Shown here: piece by piece, positions 36,693 to 45,456 of the stretch | Numbering within the stretch: the first letter of the stretch is position 1 | Layout: every line of letters starts with the position of its first letter | DNA from: Helicobacter hepaticus ATCC 51449 | GTDB lineage: Bacteria > Campylobacterota > Campylobacteria > Campylobacterales > Helicobacteraceae | NCBI RefSeq assembly: GCF_000007905.1 | Contig: NC_004917.1 | Coordinates: forward strand, 558,001 to 622,000 | Length of the DNA: 64,000 nucleotides | Reading direction: 5' to 3' | Made by a program: the position numbers and the translations under genes | The notes under the pieces: generated by a model | The model's input: the letters and a program-made list of their open reading frames with translations, nothing else | Told to the model about the DNA's origin: nothing | The model's database searches: none

Positions 36693-37808
36693 CTAAATCC
36701 TACATAAAATCCAAGTTGCAATCTCATCTGCCAAAAATAACTCATCTGCTACCAAAAATAATTTGCCATTATAAGATTCTCTAAAACATTTTTTATCATC
36801 AAACAAAGGTTTTAGAAATCTTTCATCATCAAATACTGCCATATCCACGCCTTTAACACACCTAAGACCTAGCATTATCTGCTCTAAACGTAAATCCTCC
36901 TCACTTAACTCCTCTACTAATCTATAATAAGGGTTTTTGATGTATTCATTGAGACTTGGATAAGCTCTAGTGCGCTTATTTGCTATCCTACCTACAGCTC
37001 CTGCTCCACAACCTAAATACTCTTCACCTTGCCAATACCCTAGATTATGCTTACATTCCGCATTTGTATTGAATTTAACATAATTTGACACTTCATATTG
37101 ATAAAATCCATTTTCTTTAAGGCATTCTCTTGCCCAAAAACTTAACTCTTCATCTGTCTTAGAATCTATTGTTTTTGAATTTTGTATAGGCTTTGATTTT
37201 TTAGATTCCAAAAAAAAACGAGAGCCCTCATCAATACTCAAAGTATAAACTGATATATGACTTAGTGGCAATGCAGCAGCTTGAGTAATTTCTGATGATA
37301 TAAGCGCTTTAGAATCTAAAGGTGTATTAATGATTAAATCGCAGCTTATATTTTTAAATCCTCCATTATACGCATTCTCTATACATTTAGCAATCTCATA
37401 CACACTATGTTCTCGTTCTAAAAAAGCTATCTTATCTTTATCAAAACTCTGAATCCCAACACTTAAGCGATTTGCTCCTAGAGATACCAAATCCTTGCAC
37501 CATTGCGTGTTTAAATAATTTACATTTGCTTCAAGAGTGATTTCACAATCTTTTGATATAAACGCGTTTTTATAAAGAATAGTAAAAATAGCTTCATAAT
37601 GCTCACTATGCAAAAGATTCGGTGTGCCACCACCAAAAAAAATAGAACTAATATGCGAGTGAGGATACAAATGGCACAAAGTATGCTCTATATCCGCACA
37701 AAGTGCTTGTATGTAAGATTCAAAGTTGTCTTGTTCTACCACAAAAGAATTAAATGCACAATAACCACATTTACTCCCACAAAAGGGAATATGAACATAA
37801 AGCAACAC
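36693..37808 (-). CDS. hemW: Radical SAM heme chaperone HemW-like protein
   Basis: A radical SAM protein of the HemN/HemW family. The iron-sulfur motif is CGSKCGYCAF, close to the N-terminus (YVHIPFC), followed by FFGGGTPN and the LSVGIQSFD segment. HemW lacks the extra N-terminal part of true HemN, and these short proteins (about 370 residues) are better regarded as heme chaperones than as coproporphyrinogen oxidases. The best start is a GTG at 37808 with AAGGAG five bases upstream; the first in-frame codon, TTG at 37823, lies before that site. Confidence 0.88.
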   Translation of the reverse strand: MLLYVHIPFCGSKCGYCAFNSFVVEQDNFESYIQALCADIEHTLCHLYPHSHISSIFFGGGTPNLLHSEHYEAIFTILYKNAFISKDCEITLEANVNYLNTQWCKDLVSLGANRLSVGIQSFDKDKIAFLEREHSVYEIAKCIENAYNGGFKNISCDLIINTPLDSKALISSEITQAAALPLSHISVYTLSIDEGSRFFLESKKSKPIQNSKTIDSKTDEELSFWARECLKENGFYQYEVSNYVKFNTNAECKHNLGYWQGEEYLGCGAGAVGRIANKRTRAYPSLNEYIKNPYYRLVEELSEEDLRLEQIMLGLRCVKGVDMAVFDDERFLKPLFDDKKCFRESYNGKLFLVADELFLADEIATWILCRI

Positions 37809-37863
37809 AAATGCTCCTTGCAACCTTTATTATTATTAAAATAAATTGTTATATATTATATCT

Positions 37864-37869
37864 TATAAT
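37864..37869 (+). promoter_or_regulatory. -10 element of nudH
   Basis: CTTATAATGC contains TATAAT about 40 bases before the nudH start, in an AT-rich divergent region with hemW. Confidence 0.5.
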
Positions 37870-37906
37870 GCAAGAGATAAATTTATAGAATCTAAAAGGC
37901 AAAGGT

Positions 37907-38416
37907 ATGAAATCATCTTGCACACAAGAAAAATTACAACAAGATGCCCCTATTAAAAAGTATCGTCCCAATGTTGCTGCTGTGATTCTCTCAAGTGTAT
38001 ATCCAAAAGAATGCCGATTTTTTATTGCGCAACGTTTAGATATTAAAGATGTATGGCAATTCCCTCAAGGAGGTATTGATGAAGGAGAAAGTCCTCGTGA
38101 TGCGCTTTTTCGTGAATTGCGAGAGGAAATAGGCACAGATGAAATAGAAATTATTAGTGAATGCCCAGAATGGATACAATATGATTTTCCCAAAAGTATG
38201 TCAAAAAAAAAGTATAAAGGCTTTGCAGGACAGATTCAGAAATATTTTTTGGTGCGACTTAAAAATGATGCTGCTATTAATATCAAAACCAAAGAACCAG
38301 AATTTAACAAATATGAATTTGTCAGTAGAAAAAAACTCCTAGAGTGCGTAACACCTTTTAAAAAAGGAGTATATAAGCAAGTTTTAGAGTATTTTAAAAA
38401 AGAAGGTTATCTCTAG
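37907..38416 (+). CDS. rppH: RNA pyrophosphohydrolase (Nudix; RppH/NudH)
   Basis: Removes pyrophosphate from 5'-triphosphorylated RNA (and Ap4A), starting RNA decay. The Nudix box is GGIDEGESPRDALFRELREEIG (residues about 49-70) after VWQFPQ, and the C-terminal FKKGVYKQVLEYF is typical. The N-terminus carries about 15 extra residues before YRPNVAAVI. A run of nine A at 38203-38211 falls in the KKKYKG segment; it is a possible slippage site but no altered frame is seen. It precedes lysC, as recalled for H. pylori. Confidence 0.9.
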   Translation: MKSSCTQEKLQQDAPIKKYRPNVAAVILSSVYPKECRFFIAQRLDIKDVWQFPQGGIDEGESPRDALFRELREEIGTDEIEIISECPEWIQYDFPKSMSKKKYKGFAGQIQKYFLVRLKNDAAINIKTKEPEFNKYEFVSRKKLLECVTPFKKGVYKQVLEYFKKEGYL

Positions 38417-38477
38417 TGATATATTTTAAGGAAGAACATTTTATGATTACGCCTTTATTTTACACTCAAGGATATAT

Positions 38478-39683
38478 ATGCTAATCGTGCAAAAATATGG
38501 TGGCACGAGTATGGGAGATTGTGATAGGATCCATAATGTCGCCAAACGCGTTATTAAAAGTAAAGCCCAAGGACATAAGCTTGTGGTTGTCGTATCTGCA
38601 ATGGGAGGAGAAACAGATAGACTTATTAACTTTACACAACACTTCACGCCATTGCCAAATACACGCGAAGTTGATATGGCACTAAGTGCTGGAGAAAGGG
38701 TAAGCGCTGCACTCCTTGCTATTGCTTTGGAATCAATGGGCGTAAAGGCAATTTCGCTAAGCGGTAGAGGAGCTGGAATTATCACTGATGAATTTCATAC
38801 TAAAGCACGTATTTCTTATATTGATACAACCAAAATTTTTCATCTTCTTAATGAAGATTATGTAGTCGTAGTTGCAGGGTTTCAAGGCATATCACAACAA
38901 GGTGAAGTAACTACGCTTGGGCGAGGAGGGAGTGATTTATCTGCTGTAGCATTAGCTGGCGCACTTAATGCTACTGTATGTGAGATTTATAGCGATGTTG
39001 ATGGTATTTATACAACAGATCCGCGCATTGTTAAAAACGCACGCAAATTAGAAAAAATTAGTTATGATGAAATGTTGGAGCTTGCCTCTATGGGTGCGAA
39101 AGTTTTGCTTAATCGCTCTGTGGAACTCGCTAAAAAACTCAATGTCAATCTTATCTGCGCTAGCTCTTTTAGCGAAGCTCAAGGCACACTTATTACCAAA
39201 GAGGAGGATATAATGGAAAAACCAGTCGTCAGTGGCGTAGCACTTGATAAAAATCAAGCACGTGTAAGTTTAGCTGATGTGCAAGACCGCCCAGGTATTG
39301 CTGCAGATATTTTTGGACTACTTGCAGATAATAATATTAATGTAGATATGATAGTTCAAACAATTGGGCGTGATGGCAAAACTGATATTGATTTTACTAT
39401 TCCTAAAACTGAAGTTACCCTTACACAACAAGTATTAGAAAAATTTAAAGATGATTTGGGCAATATCGAATATGATAACAACATTGCTAAAGTCTCTATT
39501 GTAGGAGTAGGTATGAAATCACATTCTGGCGTAGCAAGCACAGCATTTAAAGCGTTAGCACAAGATGATATTAATATTATGATGATAAGCACAAGTGAAA
39601 TTAAAATTTCAATGATTATTAACGCCCAATTTGCTGAGCTTGCCGTGTGCAAGCTTCATAGTGTTTATGAACTTGATAAATAA
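38478..39683 (+). CDS. lysC: Aspartate kinase
   Basis: First step toward lysine, threonine, methionine and diaminopimelate. The kinase domain has VQKYGGTSMGD (residues about 4-14), TLGRGGSDLSAVALA, and SDVDGIYTTDPR. Two ACT domains follow from about residue 265 and would bind the feedback inhibitor. The length of 401 residues matches the single-function kinase of Bacillus/Corynebacterium type. An internal ribosome-binding site and ATG at 39213 could yield a separate ACT-only subunit. hobA begins 14 bases after the stop. Confidence 0.95.
   Translation: MLIVQKYGGTSMGDCDRIHNVAKRVIKSKAQGHKLVVVVSAMGGETDRLINFTQHFTPLPNTREVDMALSAGERVSAALLAIALESMGVKAISLSGRGAGIITDEFHTKARISYIDTTKIFHLLNEDYVVVVAGFQGISQQGEVTTLGRGGSDLSAVALAGALNATVCEIYSDVDGIYTTDPRIVKNARKLEKISYDEMLELASMGAKVLLNRSVELAKKLNVNLICASSFSEAQGTLITKEEDIMEKPVVSGVALDKNQARVSLADVQDRPGIAADIFGLLADNNINVDMIVQTIGRDGKTDIDFTIPKTEVTLTQQVLEKFKDDLGNIEYDNNIAKVSIVGVGMKSHSGVASTAFKALAQDDINIMMISTSEIKISMIINAQFAELAVCKLHSVYELDK
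39201..39215 (+). promoter_or_regulatory. Internal ribosome-binding site and ATG within lysC
   Basis: GAGGAGG, five bases, then an ATG at 39213 in frame with lysC (codon 246). This is a stronger Shine-Dalgarno than most gene starts here. Translation would give a 156-residue ACT-domain protein (MEKPVVSGVALDKNQ...), matching the beta-subunit start of aspartate kinases that make alpha2beta2 complexes. Confidence 0.6.
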
Positions 39684-39696
39684 ATGCGGATTTACT

Positions 39697-40245
39697 ATGG
39701 AAAATATCAGTGATTGGTTTTTGCGTATCATACGTGAAGATGAAAAAAAAGGTATTATGAGTGGGTGGATTGAAGAAAAACGTTTTATTTTTCTACCTTC
39801 TATGACATATACGATTGAACACATTATCAAAGGTGGAAGCATTATTGTCCTTACCGATGAAAAATGTGAATGGTTTGGAGACTATATCATTACCCATATT
39901 AATCAATCGCACAAAGGGCGTCCTTTTTTTCCTATTGTCCAAATTAAATATCTACACAATATGATAGATTCTAACAAAGAAGGGAGTATTCAAGGTTTTA
40001 AACTCATTAAAGATATGCTTGATATGATGTATTCAAATTATAGATTTTGGTATATTGGCAAAAAAAACACACGAGCAGATTTTGCAAAAAATAGCGGTGA
40101 AGGGTGGTTTTGGATATTTGATGAAAATAATACATTTTTAAGTTCCACTGATGAAAAACTTGATTATAAACTCTTAAGTCTTTTTAAACTCTTTGATAGA
40201 GCTATTCTTGAGGCTATGTTTAATAGAATCTCACTTGATATATAG
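39697..40245 (+). CDS. hobA: DnaA-binding replication regulator HobA
   Basis: HobA is an epsilonproteobacterial protein that tetramerises and gathers DnaA at oriC, a functional analogue of DiaA. From ATG 39697 the protein is 182 residues (MENISDWFLRII...). It shares with H. pylori HobA the SGW near residue 23, the GGS segment and the C-terminal DYKLLSLFKLFDRA block. A longer frame from 39631 lies within lysC and is rejected. It is followed by holB 22 bases later. Confidence 0.9.
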   Translation: MENISDWFLRIIREDEKKGIMSGWIEEKRFIFLPSMTYTIEHIIKGGSIIVLTDEKCEWFGDYIITHINQSHKGRPFFPIVQIKYLHNMIDSNKEGSIQGFKLIKDMLDMMYSNYRFWYIGKKNTRADFAKNSGEGWFWIFDENNTFLSSTDEKLDYKLLSLFKLFDRAILEAMFNRISLDI

Positions 40246-40267
40246 CAAAAAGAAGGAGGATTAGAAA

Positions 40268-40888
40268 ATGATAGGAGAAATTCATATAACACCTTTTCCT
40301 CAGAACCTTATAGAAGATTTTACTCACAATCGTGATGAGCAATATTATGAAATCTTTGAACGAGAAGATTTTAAAATTGATGATGCAAAAGAAGTAATCG
40401 CTCAAAGTTACCTTGCACACGAAAAAGAAACACTTATTATCATCACTGCTCACAAATATAATCAGGCTGCACAAAATGCTTTGCTTAAAATCATAGAAGA
40501 GCCTCCACAAAATGTGCGTTTTATCCTTATTGCAAAAAATAAAAACGCTTTTCTTCCCACAATTCGCTCTCGTATGCAGCTTAAAATACATAGGCATAAG
40601 AGCGACATTGCACCCTTTGAACTTGATATAAAAAAACTCAACCTGCAATCTATTTATGAATTTTGCAAACACAATGAAAACGCTCATCACAGCAAAGAGG
40701 AAGTGAAACTTCGCATTCAATCACTTCTTTTTGCACTTTTTGAAGCCAAAATCAAACTCAATGAGCGAGAACTTGCACTTTTTGATAAAGCCATCGCACT
40801 CAATCAAAATGATGCAAGTGAAAGAGAAAATTACATTTTTTTGCCACTTTTGCTTAGAATCTTGCAAAAACAAAAGAATAAACAATGA
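40268..40888 (+). CDS. holB: DNA polymerase III delta' subunit, short form
   Basis: Clamp-loader component. The protein is only 206 residues (E. coli delta' is 334) and begins with no complete P-loop. The recognisable AAA+ parts are LIIITAHKYNQAAQNALLKIIEEPP (about residues 57-80) and the arginine region FLPTIRSRMQ. Shortened delta' proteins are usual in Helicobacter. It is between hobA and folP, and its stop overlaps the folP start (ATGA). Confidence 0.85.
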   Translation: MIGEIHITPFPQNLIEDFTHNRDEQYYEIFEREDFKIDDAKEVIAQSYLAHEKETLIIITAHKYNQAAQNALLKIIEEPPQNVRFILIAKNKNAFLPTIRSRMQLKIHRHKSDIAPFELDIKKLNLQSIYEFCKHNENAHHSKEEVKLRIQSLLFALFEAKIKLNERELALFDKAIALNQNDASERENYIFLPLLLRILQKQKNKQ

Positions 40889-42015
40889 TAGTACAGAGAA
40901 TCTACCCTCAATCTATTCCTCAAAAAATCCAAGCAATAGGCGCAGATGCCATAGGACAAAAGATTATGAGCAAAAAAGCACATATTTTTGGTTTTGAAAT
41001 CACTGGCTTAAGCTTTGAAGCAGTCAATATTCTTAAACAAGAAGCTTTAAGTGTGGGTGGGGATTGTGCTACGCCAAGAGATACTATTGCCCATAAAGGC
41101 AAACATATTGCTCTGCTCATTGCCACTAGATCTCAACTTGAAAAAATCATTGCAAAACTCTCTATACAACCCTTTGGCTTAAAGACACTTAAAAGCCTTC
41201 TTCAAGGACATCTTAAAACACAATCTGCTGTGCCCTCCCTTATGGCAATTATTAATGCCACGCCTGATAGTTTTTATAAGCATTCACAAACAGAAGGAGA
41301 ACAAGCTATAAAAAGAATAAATACACTTTTAGAAAAAGAAGTAGATATTATTGATATTGGTGCGGCAAGTTCTCGTCCGGGCAGTGAGTTAATAGAATCT
41401 GATGAAGAAATTGCTCGTTTAAAACCCATTGTAGAATATATTGCTACACATAAACTCTACGAAAAAGTATGTTTTAGTATTGATACTTATAACCCGCAAA
41501 CTGCTGATTATGCACTTTCTCGTGGATTTAAAATGATTAATGATGTGAGTGGATTCTCTAACGCACAAATGATACAAGTTGCTACAAAATACAATGCCCG
41601 AGTAGTCTTAATGCACACTAAAGGCACACCCGAAACTATGCAAAGCCTCACAGATAGCTACACTCATCTTTTTAATGATATAGATTGTTTTTTTGAGCAT
41701 AAAATTGCTTTATTAAACGATGCAGGCATAACAGATATTATCCTTGATATTGGCTTTGGCTTTGCTAAAGATACCTCGCAAAATATTGCTCTAATCAAAG
41801 ATTTGGCACATTTTTTGCACTTTGGATTCCCATTACTTGTTGGAGCTAGCCGTAAAAATACTATCGGACAAATCACAGGGAAAAAAGTAGAAAATCGATT
41901 AGCTGGCACACTTGCGCTACATCTTTTTGCCTTACAAAATGGAGCAAGTATTTTGCGCATACACGATGAAGATGAGCATATTGATATGCTTAAAATGTAT
42001 AAGGCGATGCAATGA
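40885..42015 (+). CDS. folP: Dihydropteroate synthase
   Basis: Joins p-aminobenzoate to the pterin diphosphate in folate synthesis, the sulfonamide target. Motifs in the TIM barrel are MAIINATPDSFY (about residue 116), DIGAASSRPGSE, SIDTYNP, INDVSGF, VLMHTKGTPETMQ and LVGASRKNTIG. About 110 N-terminal residues precede the barrel, an extension typical of epsilonproteobacterial FolP and of unknown role. It overlaps both neighbours by four bases. Confidence 0.93.
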   Translation: MIVQRIYPQSIPQKIQAIGADAIGQKIMSKKAHIFGFEITGLSFEAVNILKQEALSVGGDCATPRDTIAHKGKHIALLIATRSQLEKIIAKLSIQPFGLKTLKSLLQGHLKTQSAVPSLMAIINATPDSFYKHSQTEGEQAIKRINTLLEKEVDIIDIGAASSRPGSELIESDEEIARLKPIVEYIATHKLYEKVCFSIDTYNPQTADYALSRGFKMINDVSGFSNAQMIQVATKYNARVVLMHTKGTPETMQSLTDSYTHLFNDIDCFFEHKIALLNDAGITDIILDIGFGFAKDTSQNIALIKDLAHFLHFGFPLLVGASRKNTIGQITGKKVENRLAGTLALHLFALQNGASILRIHDEDEHIDMLKMYKAMQ

Positions 42016-42998
42016 ATGAACCTAGAGATTTAAAATCCGTTAAGGCATTTTTACTGCGACACGGACATACCAAAGAAGAAATAGAGCGTCTTGATAAAGA
42101 AAGCGTTATAAATCTATATGAAAAGGATACTCGCAAAAATACGCTTAATTTTTTACACTATATGAACGAAGATACTTTCTCAGTAATAAGCACGCTTGAT
42201 GAAGCTGATATTGGTGAATTTAAACTCAAAGTGCAAGAAAATTTAGATAATATGGCTATTCTTGTTGATATTATTAGAGATGGTTTTAATGATTTTAGTT
42301 ATGCCGATATTGCTGATACTTTGACTTTAAATATTAAAAATATCTCTATCCACAAACTTCAAAGAATCTTGCGTATTGCTTATCGCGAGTTCCAAGAAAT
42401 TCTCCTTGATAAAATCGCCACACAGCTTAAAGAATTGCCCATTGAAGAATATAAAACAATAATGAATCATTATGAAAGCATTCGCGGTGATACTGCTCGT
42501 CTTAGAAGCACTATTCAGGAGCTTTCTGATGAAAAAAAGCGACAGCAAATTCTAGATATGGCACGTTTTAAACTTCTTATTGTAAAAGATTTTATGTCAA
42601 AAAATACTTTTAATGATGTTTATAAAGAGTATCTTAATAATACTCCTGAAAAGCTTAAGCTTGTGGAAGATATCCTCATTCTTACAGGTATGTATTCCAA
42701 AAATTATCTCAAAAACGTTCCTATGGAAGAACTTGAAGATATGAAAGCAAAACTTCTTGAACATAAACGACAAGATGAAAGAGACCATAAAATATTTACT
42801 CAATACACTCAAATGCTTGATGAATCTATGTATGGCTCTAATGAACAAGAATTTAGCGATGTGTGTGTAAAAATTATTACAGGACTTAATCAAAAACAGA
42901 TTCTAATGATAAGTGATTATTTAAGCGCAAAAAATCCAGTCTTTGTCAATCGTTTTAACACACTTTTGCGAGATTTTAAAAATAGCCTAAAAAATTAA
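42012..42998 (+). CDS. Conserved hypothetical protein (HP1233-like)
   Basis: Not recognised functionally. The 328-residue product is hydrophilic, without signal peptide or membrane segment, and is rich in charged helices (for example HKLQRILRIAYREFQEILL and QQILDMARFKLLIVKDF). It begins MNEPRDLKSVKAFLLRHGHTK, and the helix content suggests an all-alpha cytoplasmic protein. It overlaps folP by four bases and belongs to the hobA-holB-folP run; recalled H. pylori gene order has a hypothetical gene at the same position. A link to replication or folate is not shown. Confidence 0.6.
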   Translation: MNEPRDLKSVKAFLLRHGHTKEEIERLDKESVINLYEKDTRKNTLNFLHYMNEDTFSVISTLDEADIGEFKLKVQENLDNMAILVDIIRDGFNDFSYADIADTLTLNIKNISIHKLQRILRIAYREFQEILLDKIATQLKELPIEEYKTIMNHYESIRGDTARLRSTIQELSDEKKRQQILDMARFKLLIVKDFMSKNTFNDVYKEYLNNTPEKLKLVEDILILTGMYSKNYLKNVPMEELEDMKAKLLEHKRQDERDHKIFTQYTQMLDESMYGSNEQEFSDVCVKIITGLNQKQILMISDYLSAKNPVFVNRFNTLLRDFKNSLKN

Positions 42999-43029
42999 AA
43001 TATAAATCATAAAAAAATGAAAAATACAC

Positions 43030-43035
43030 TATAAT
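43030..43035 (+). promoter_or_regulatory. -10 element of the cznCBA-like operon
   Basis: CACTATAATAAAC contains TATAAT about 35 bases before the first start; AAGGATT is the ribosome-binding site. No palindromic operator was noticed around it. Confidence 0.55.
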
Positions 43036-43069
43036 AAACCCTCACAAAATCAAACAAGGATTGTAAATA

Positions 43070-44374
43070 ATGAAGTATCTGTGCGCTTTTCTGCTCTGCA
43101 TAAGCGTAATGTGGGGAGATTCTGAATTTGTAGATTTCAATAAACTAGAAGAAGAATTTCATATTCATATACCCCAAAATAAGCAAGAGATGGATATTGA
43201 TGAATTTATTGAGCGTGTGGAAAAAAACTCAATTAATCTTGCAAAATCTCGTGCAATGGCACGAAGTCTTTTTTATGAAGGCAAGGCGATGCGTGCGTGG
43301 AATGCTGGATATATTGATGCACAGGTTAATAGAGCAAAATCTCCTGCTGGTGGAACGGAACTTGAAAATACCATTTTGCTTATGCTCACTCCTCGTTTGC
43401 CGTGGGTTACTTATACGCTTGCTCAAAGCTATCAAAACAAAATTTTAAGGCAAGAAAAATCCTACGAGCTTACAAAACGTCTTGCTCTTATTGCAGCAAA
43501 AAGGCTTTATTTGGATTATCTCGTGCTTAAAGAACAGCACCAAATCTATACAAACCGCTATGAAAATGCCAAAAACCAACTTCGAATGTCACAAGTGCAA
43601 TATGAAGCAGGACGTATCAGCAAATCTCAATATCTTTTTTTTAAAAGCGATTTTTTAGCAACCAAAGTTGCACTCAAAACTTCTCATACAGAAATGCTTA
43701 ATACTCTCAATGCACTCAAAGTAATTTTGGGCATTACAACTGAAAATAGTGATATAGACATAAATGGGTTGGTATTTAAATATTTGCATTTTGATAGGGC
43801 AAATCTTGAAAAAACACTCTCTAAAAATCTGTATCTTGAAATCGTATCACTTGATATTAAAGATTACCAATATAGCGCGAATATTGCTTCACAAAGCCGA
43901 TTTGATAATATTGAAATTGGCGGAGGTATTAAAAAAGCAGAATCAAGTGATGGAGTAACCTTTCAGCTTAAGATTCCTATCCCTTTGACAACCAAATATG
44001 ATAATCAAAAAGCGATGTATCTCGCACTCCAAAGTGGCTCTATTCGTGAGAATGAGATTCTTAAAGATTCTTTACTTGTAAATGCCAAATCCTATCTTGA
44101 GCAGCTCGCATACAAAAAAGAGGTTATTGCTCTTGCAAAAGATAATGAAAATAATCGCGCACAATTAAGTGAAATTGCGCGAATTGGTTATGAAGCAGGA
44201 AAGACAAGTGCATTTGAATATTTAAGCGTAAAAAATGAACATCTTAACGCAATGATTGCTACCACTCAAGCAAAACGCGATTATGTCCAAACACTCTCTA
44301 TGCTTGAGGAAACTCTCAGCTCTGTGCTCAACCTCAATACTTTGAAAAAACCACTTATGGAGGAACAATCGTGA
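43070..44374 (+). CDS. cznC: TolC-family outer-membrane component of a metal efflux system
   Basis: The outer-membrane channel of a tripartite exporter. A short signal (MKYLCAFLLCISVMWGDS) is followed by two long helical repeats typical of TolC/OEP proteins, with YEAGRISKSQYLFFKSDFLATKVAL and, in the second half, IGYEAGKTSAFEYLSVKNEHLNAM, the paired repeat motif. 434 residues. Stop and start overlap with the membrane-fusion gene. It is named after H. pylori CznC by operon type and size, not by a search. Confidence 0.8.
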   Translation: MKYLCAFLLCISVMWGDSEFVDFNKLEEEFHIHIPQNKQEMDIDEFIERVEKNSINLAKSRAMARSLFYEGKAMRAWNAGYIDAQVNRAKSPAGGTELENTILLMLTPRLPWVTYTLAQSYQNKILRQEKSYELTKRLALIAAKRLYLDYLVLKEQHQIYTNRYENAKNQLRMSQVQYEAGRISKSQYLFFKSDFLATKVALKTSHTEMLNTLNALKVILGITTENSDIDINGLVFKYLHFDRANLEKTLSKNLYLEIVSLDIKDYQYSANIASQSRFDNIEIGGGIKKAESSDGVTFQLKIPIPLTTKYDNQKAMYLALQSGSIRENEILKDSLLVNAKSYLEQLAYKKEVIALAKDNENNRAQLSEIARIGYEAGKTSAFEYLSVKNEHLNAMIATTQAKRDYVQTLSMLEETLSSVLNLNTLKKPLMEEQS

Positions 44375-45456
44375 AAAAATATTTATATTTATTATGCCTC
44401 ATAATAAGCTTTTCTTTGTGTTATGAAGAAATATCTATCTCTCAAGAAGAACTTGCAAAAAATGGTATAAAAGTTATTGCTCTCAATCAAGCTTTTAACA
44501 CTAAAGGCGTGCCCTTTAATGCGCTTATCGACTTTGATGATAAAACTTCAAGCACACAAAGCTCAAGTTTTAATGCTATTGTGGTAAATATTTATAAGCG
44601 CGAAGGTGAGAGTGTCAATGAGGGAGATTTAATCTGCGATATTAGCTCTAATGACTTAAGTGCGATGTTTTTTGAACTTACCAATGCCCAAGAACGTCTT
44701 AAAATTGCCTCCGAAAACGAACGCAAAGATAAATCACTCTATAAAGCTGGTGTTATCTCAAAACGTGAATACCAGCTTAGTTACCTCGCTATGAACGAAT
44801 TGCGTTTAAAACTCAATGAAATCAAATCAAAGCTAGATTTATTAGGTATTGACCCAAATTTTATTAAAAATGGTGCTCAAGGAAAATATGGCTTTCCAGT
44901 TGTTGCAAAAGCTTCTGGGATTCTCTCGGTCGCCCCTAAGCAAAGTGGGGAAAAAATTGAAGCTTTTACGCCTTATGTAAGAATCTCACGGCATACAGAT
45001 AAAGGAAGTGGTAACCTCCTCGGACGCATTAGAATCCCTTTGCATATTTCACACAATATTCAAAAGGGTGCGCCCGTTTTTGATGATGGTGGCACAAAAA
45101 TTGGCGAAATTGAGAATCTCTCAGTTGTCATTGATAAAACTTCAAATACCATTCTTGCTACTGCCAATATCTACGACACACGATTTAAGGTAGGGGAAAT
45201 CGTAGAAGTATATATTGATGGTTCTTTGCCTAAAGGAACAATTCTTATCCCCTCATCAGCAGTGATAAAAAACGGCAATGATTACCTCATTTTTGTCCAA
45301 AGCGCAAAAGGCTTTAAACCCACCAAGATTCAAAAAGTTGAAGAACGAGATAATAGCTTTGTAATTGAACCTAAAGGCTTAAATAATCAAATGAAAATTG
45401 CCATAGGTAATATTATTAGTCTTAAGGGTATGATGGACGGACTAGGGAGCGAATAA
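44371..45456 (+). CDS. cznB: Membrane-fusion (periplasmic adaptor) protein of a metal efflux system
   Basis: A 361-residue adaptor with a signal sequence (YLYLLCLIISFSLC), a barrel/lipoyl segment (FNAIVVNIYKREGESVNEGDLICDI, about residues 67-91), a helical hairpin (about 95-150), a second lipoyl half (AKASGILSVAPKQSGEKIEAFTPYVRIS) and the C-terminal beta barrel (TILIPSSAVIKNGNDYLIFVQ). This is the CzcB/CusB layout. No His-rich N-terminal metal-binding tail is present. It is coupled by overlap to both neighbours. Confidence 0.85.
   Translation: MKKYLYLLCLIISFSLCYEEISISQEELAKNGIKVIALNQAFNTKGVPFNALIDFDDKTSSTQSSSFNAIVVNIYKREGESVNEGDLICDISSNDLSAMFFELTNAQERLKIASENERKDKSLYKAGVISKREYQLSYLAMNELRLKLNEIKSKLDLLGIDPNFIKNGAQGKYGFPVVAKASGILSVAPKQSGEKIEAFTPYVRISRHTDKGSGNLLGRIRIPLHISHNIQKGAPVFDDGGTKIGEIENLSVVIDKTSNTILATANIYDTRFKVGEIVEVYIDGSLPKGTILIPSSAVIKNGNDYLIFVQSAKGFKPTKIQKVEERDNSFVIEPKGLNNQMKIAIGNIISLKGMMDGLGSE

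Noticed and set aside
38203-38211. Runs of nine A in nudH (also 54965-54973 in mqnD and 37210-37218 in hemW) as phase-variation tracts
   Set aside because: Such A-runs are common in AT-rich Lys codons, the frames are intact, and the genes are housekeeping; nothing suggests switching.
40220-40720. Minus-strand open frame of 166 codons
   Set aside because: It lies opposite hobA/holB, is rich in Phe/Cys as expected for the complement of Lys/Glu-rich genes, and has no family similarity.
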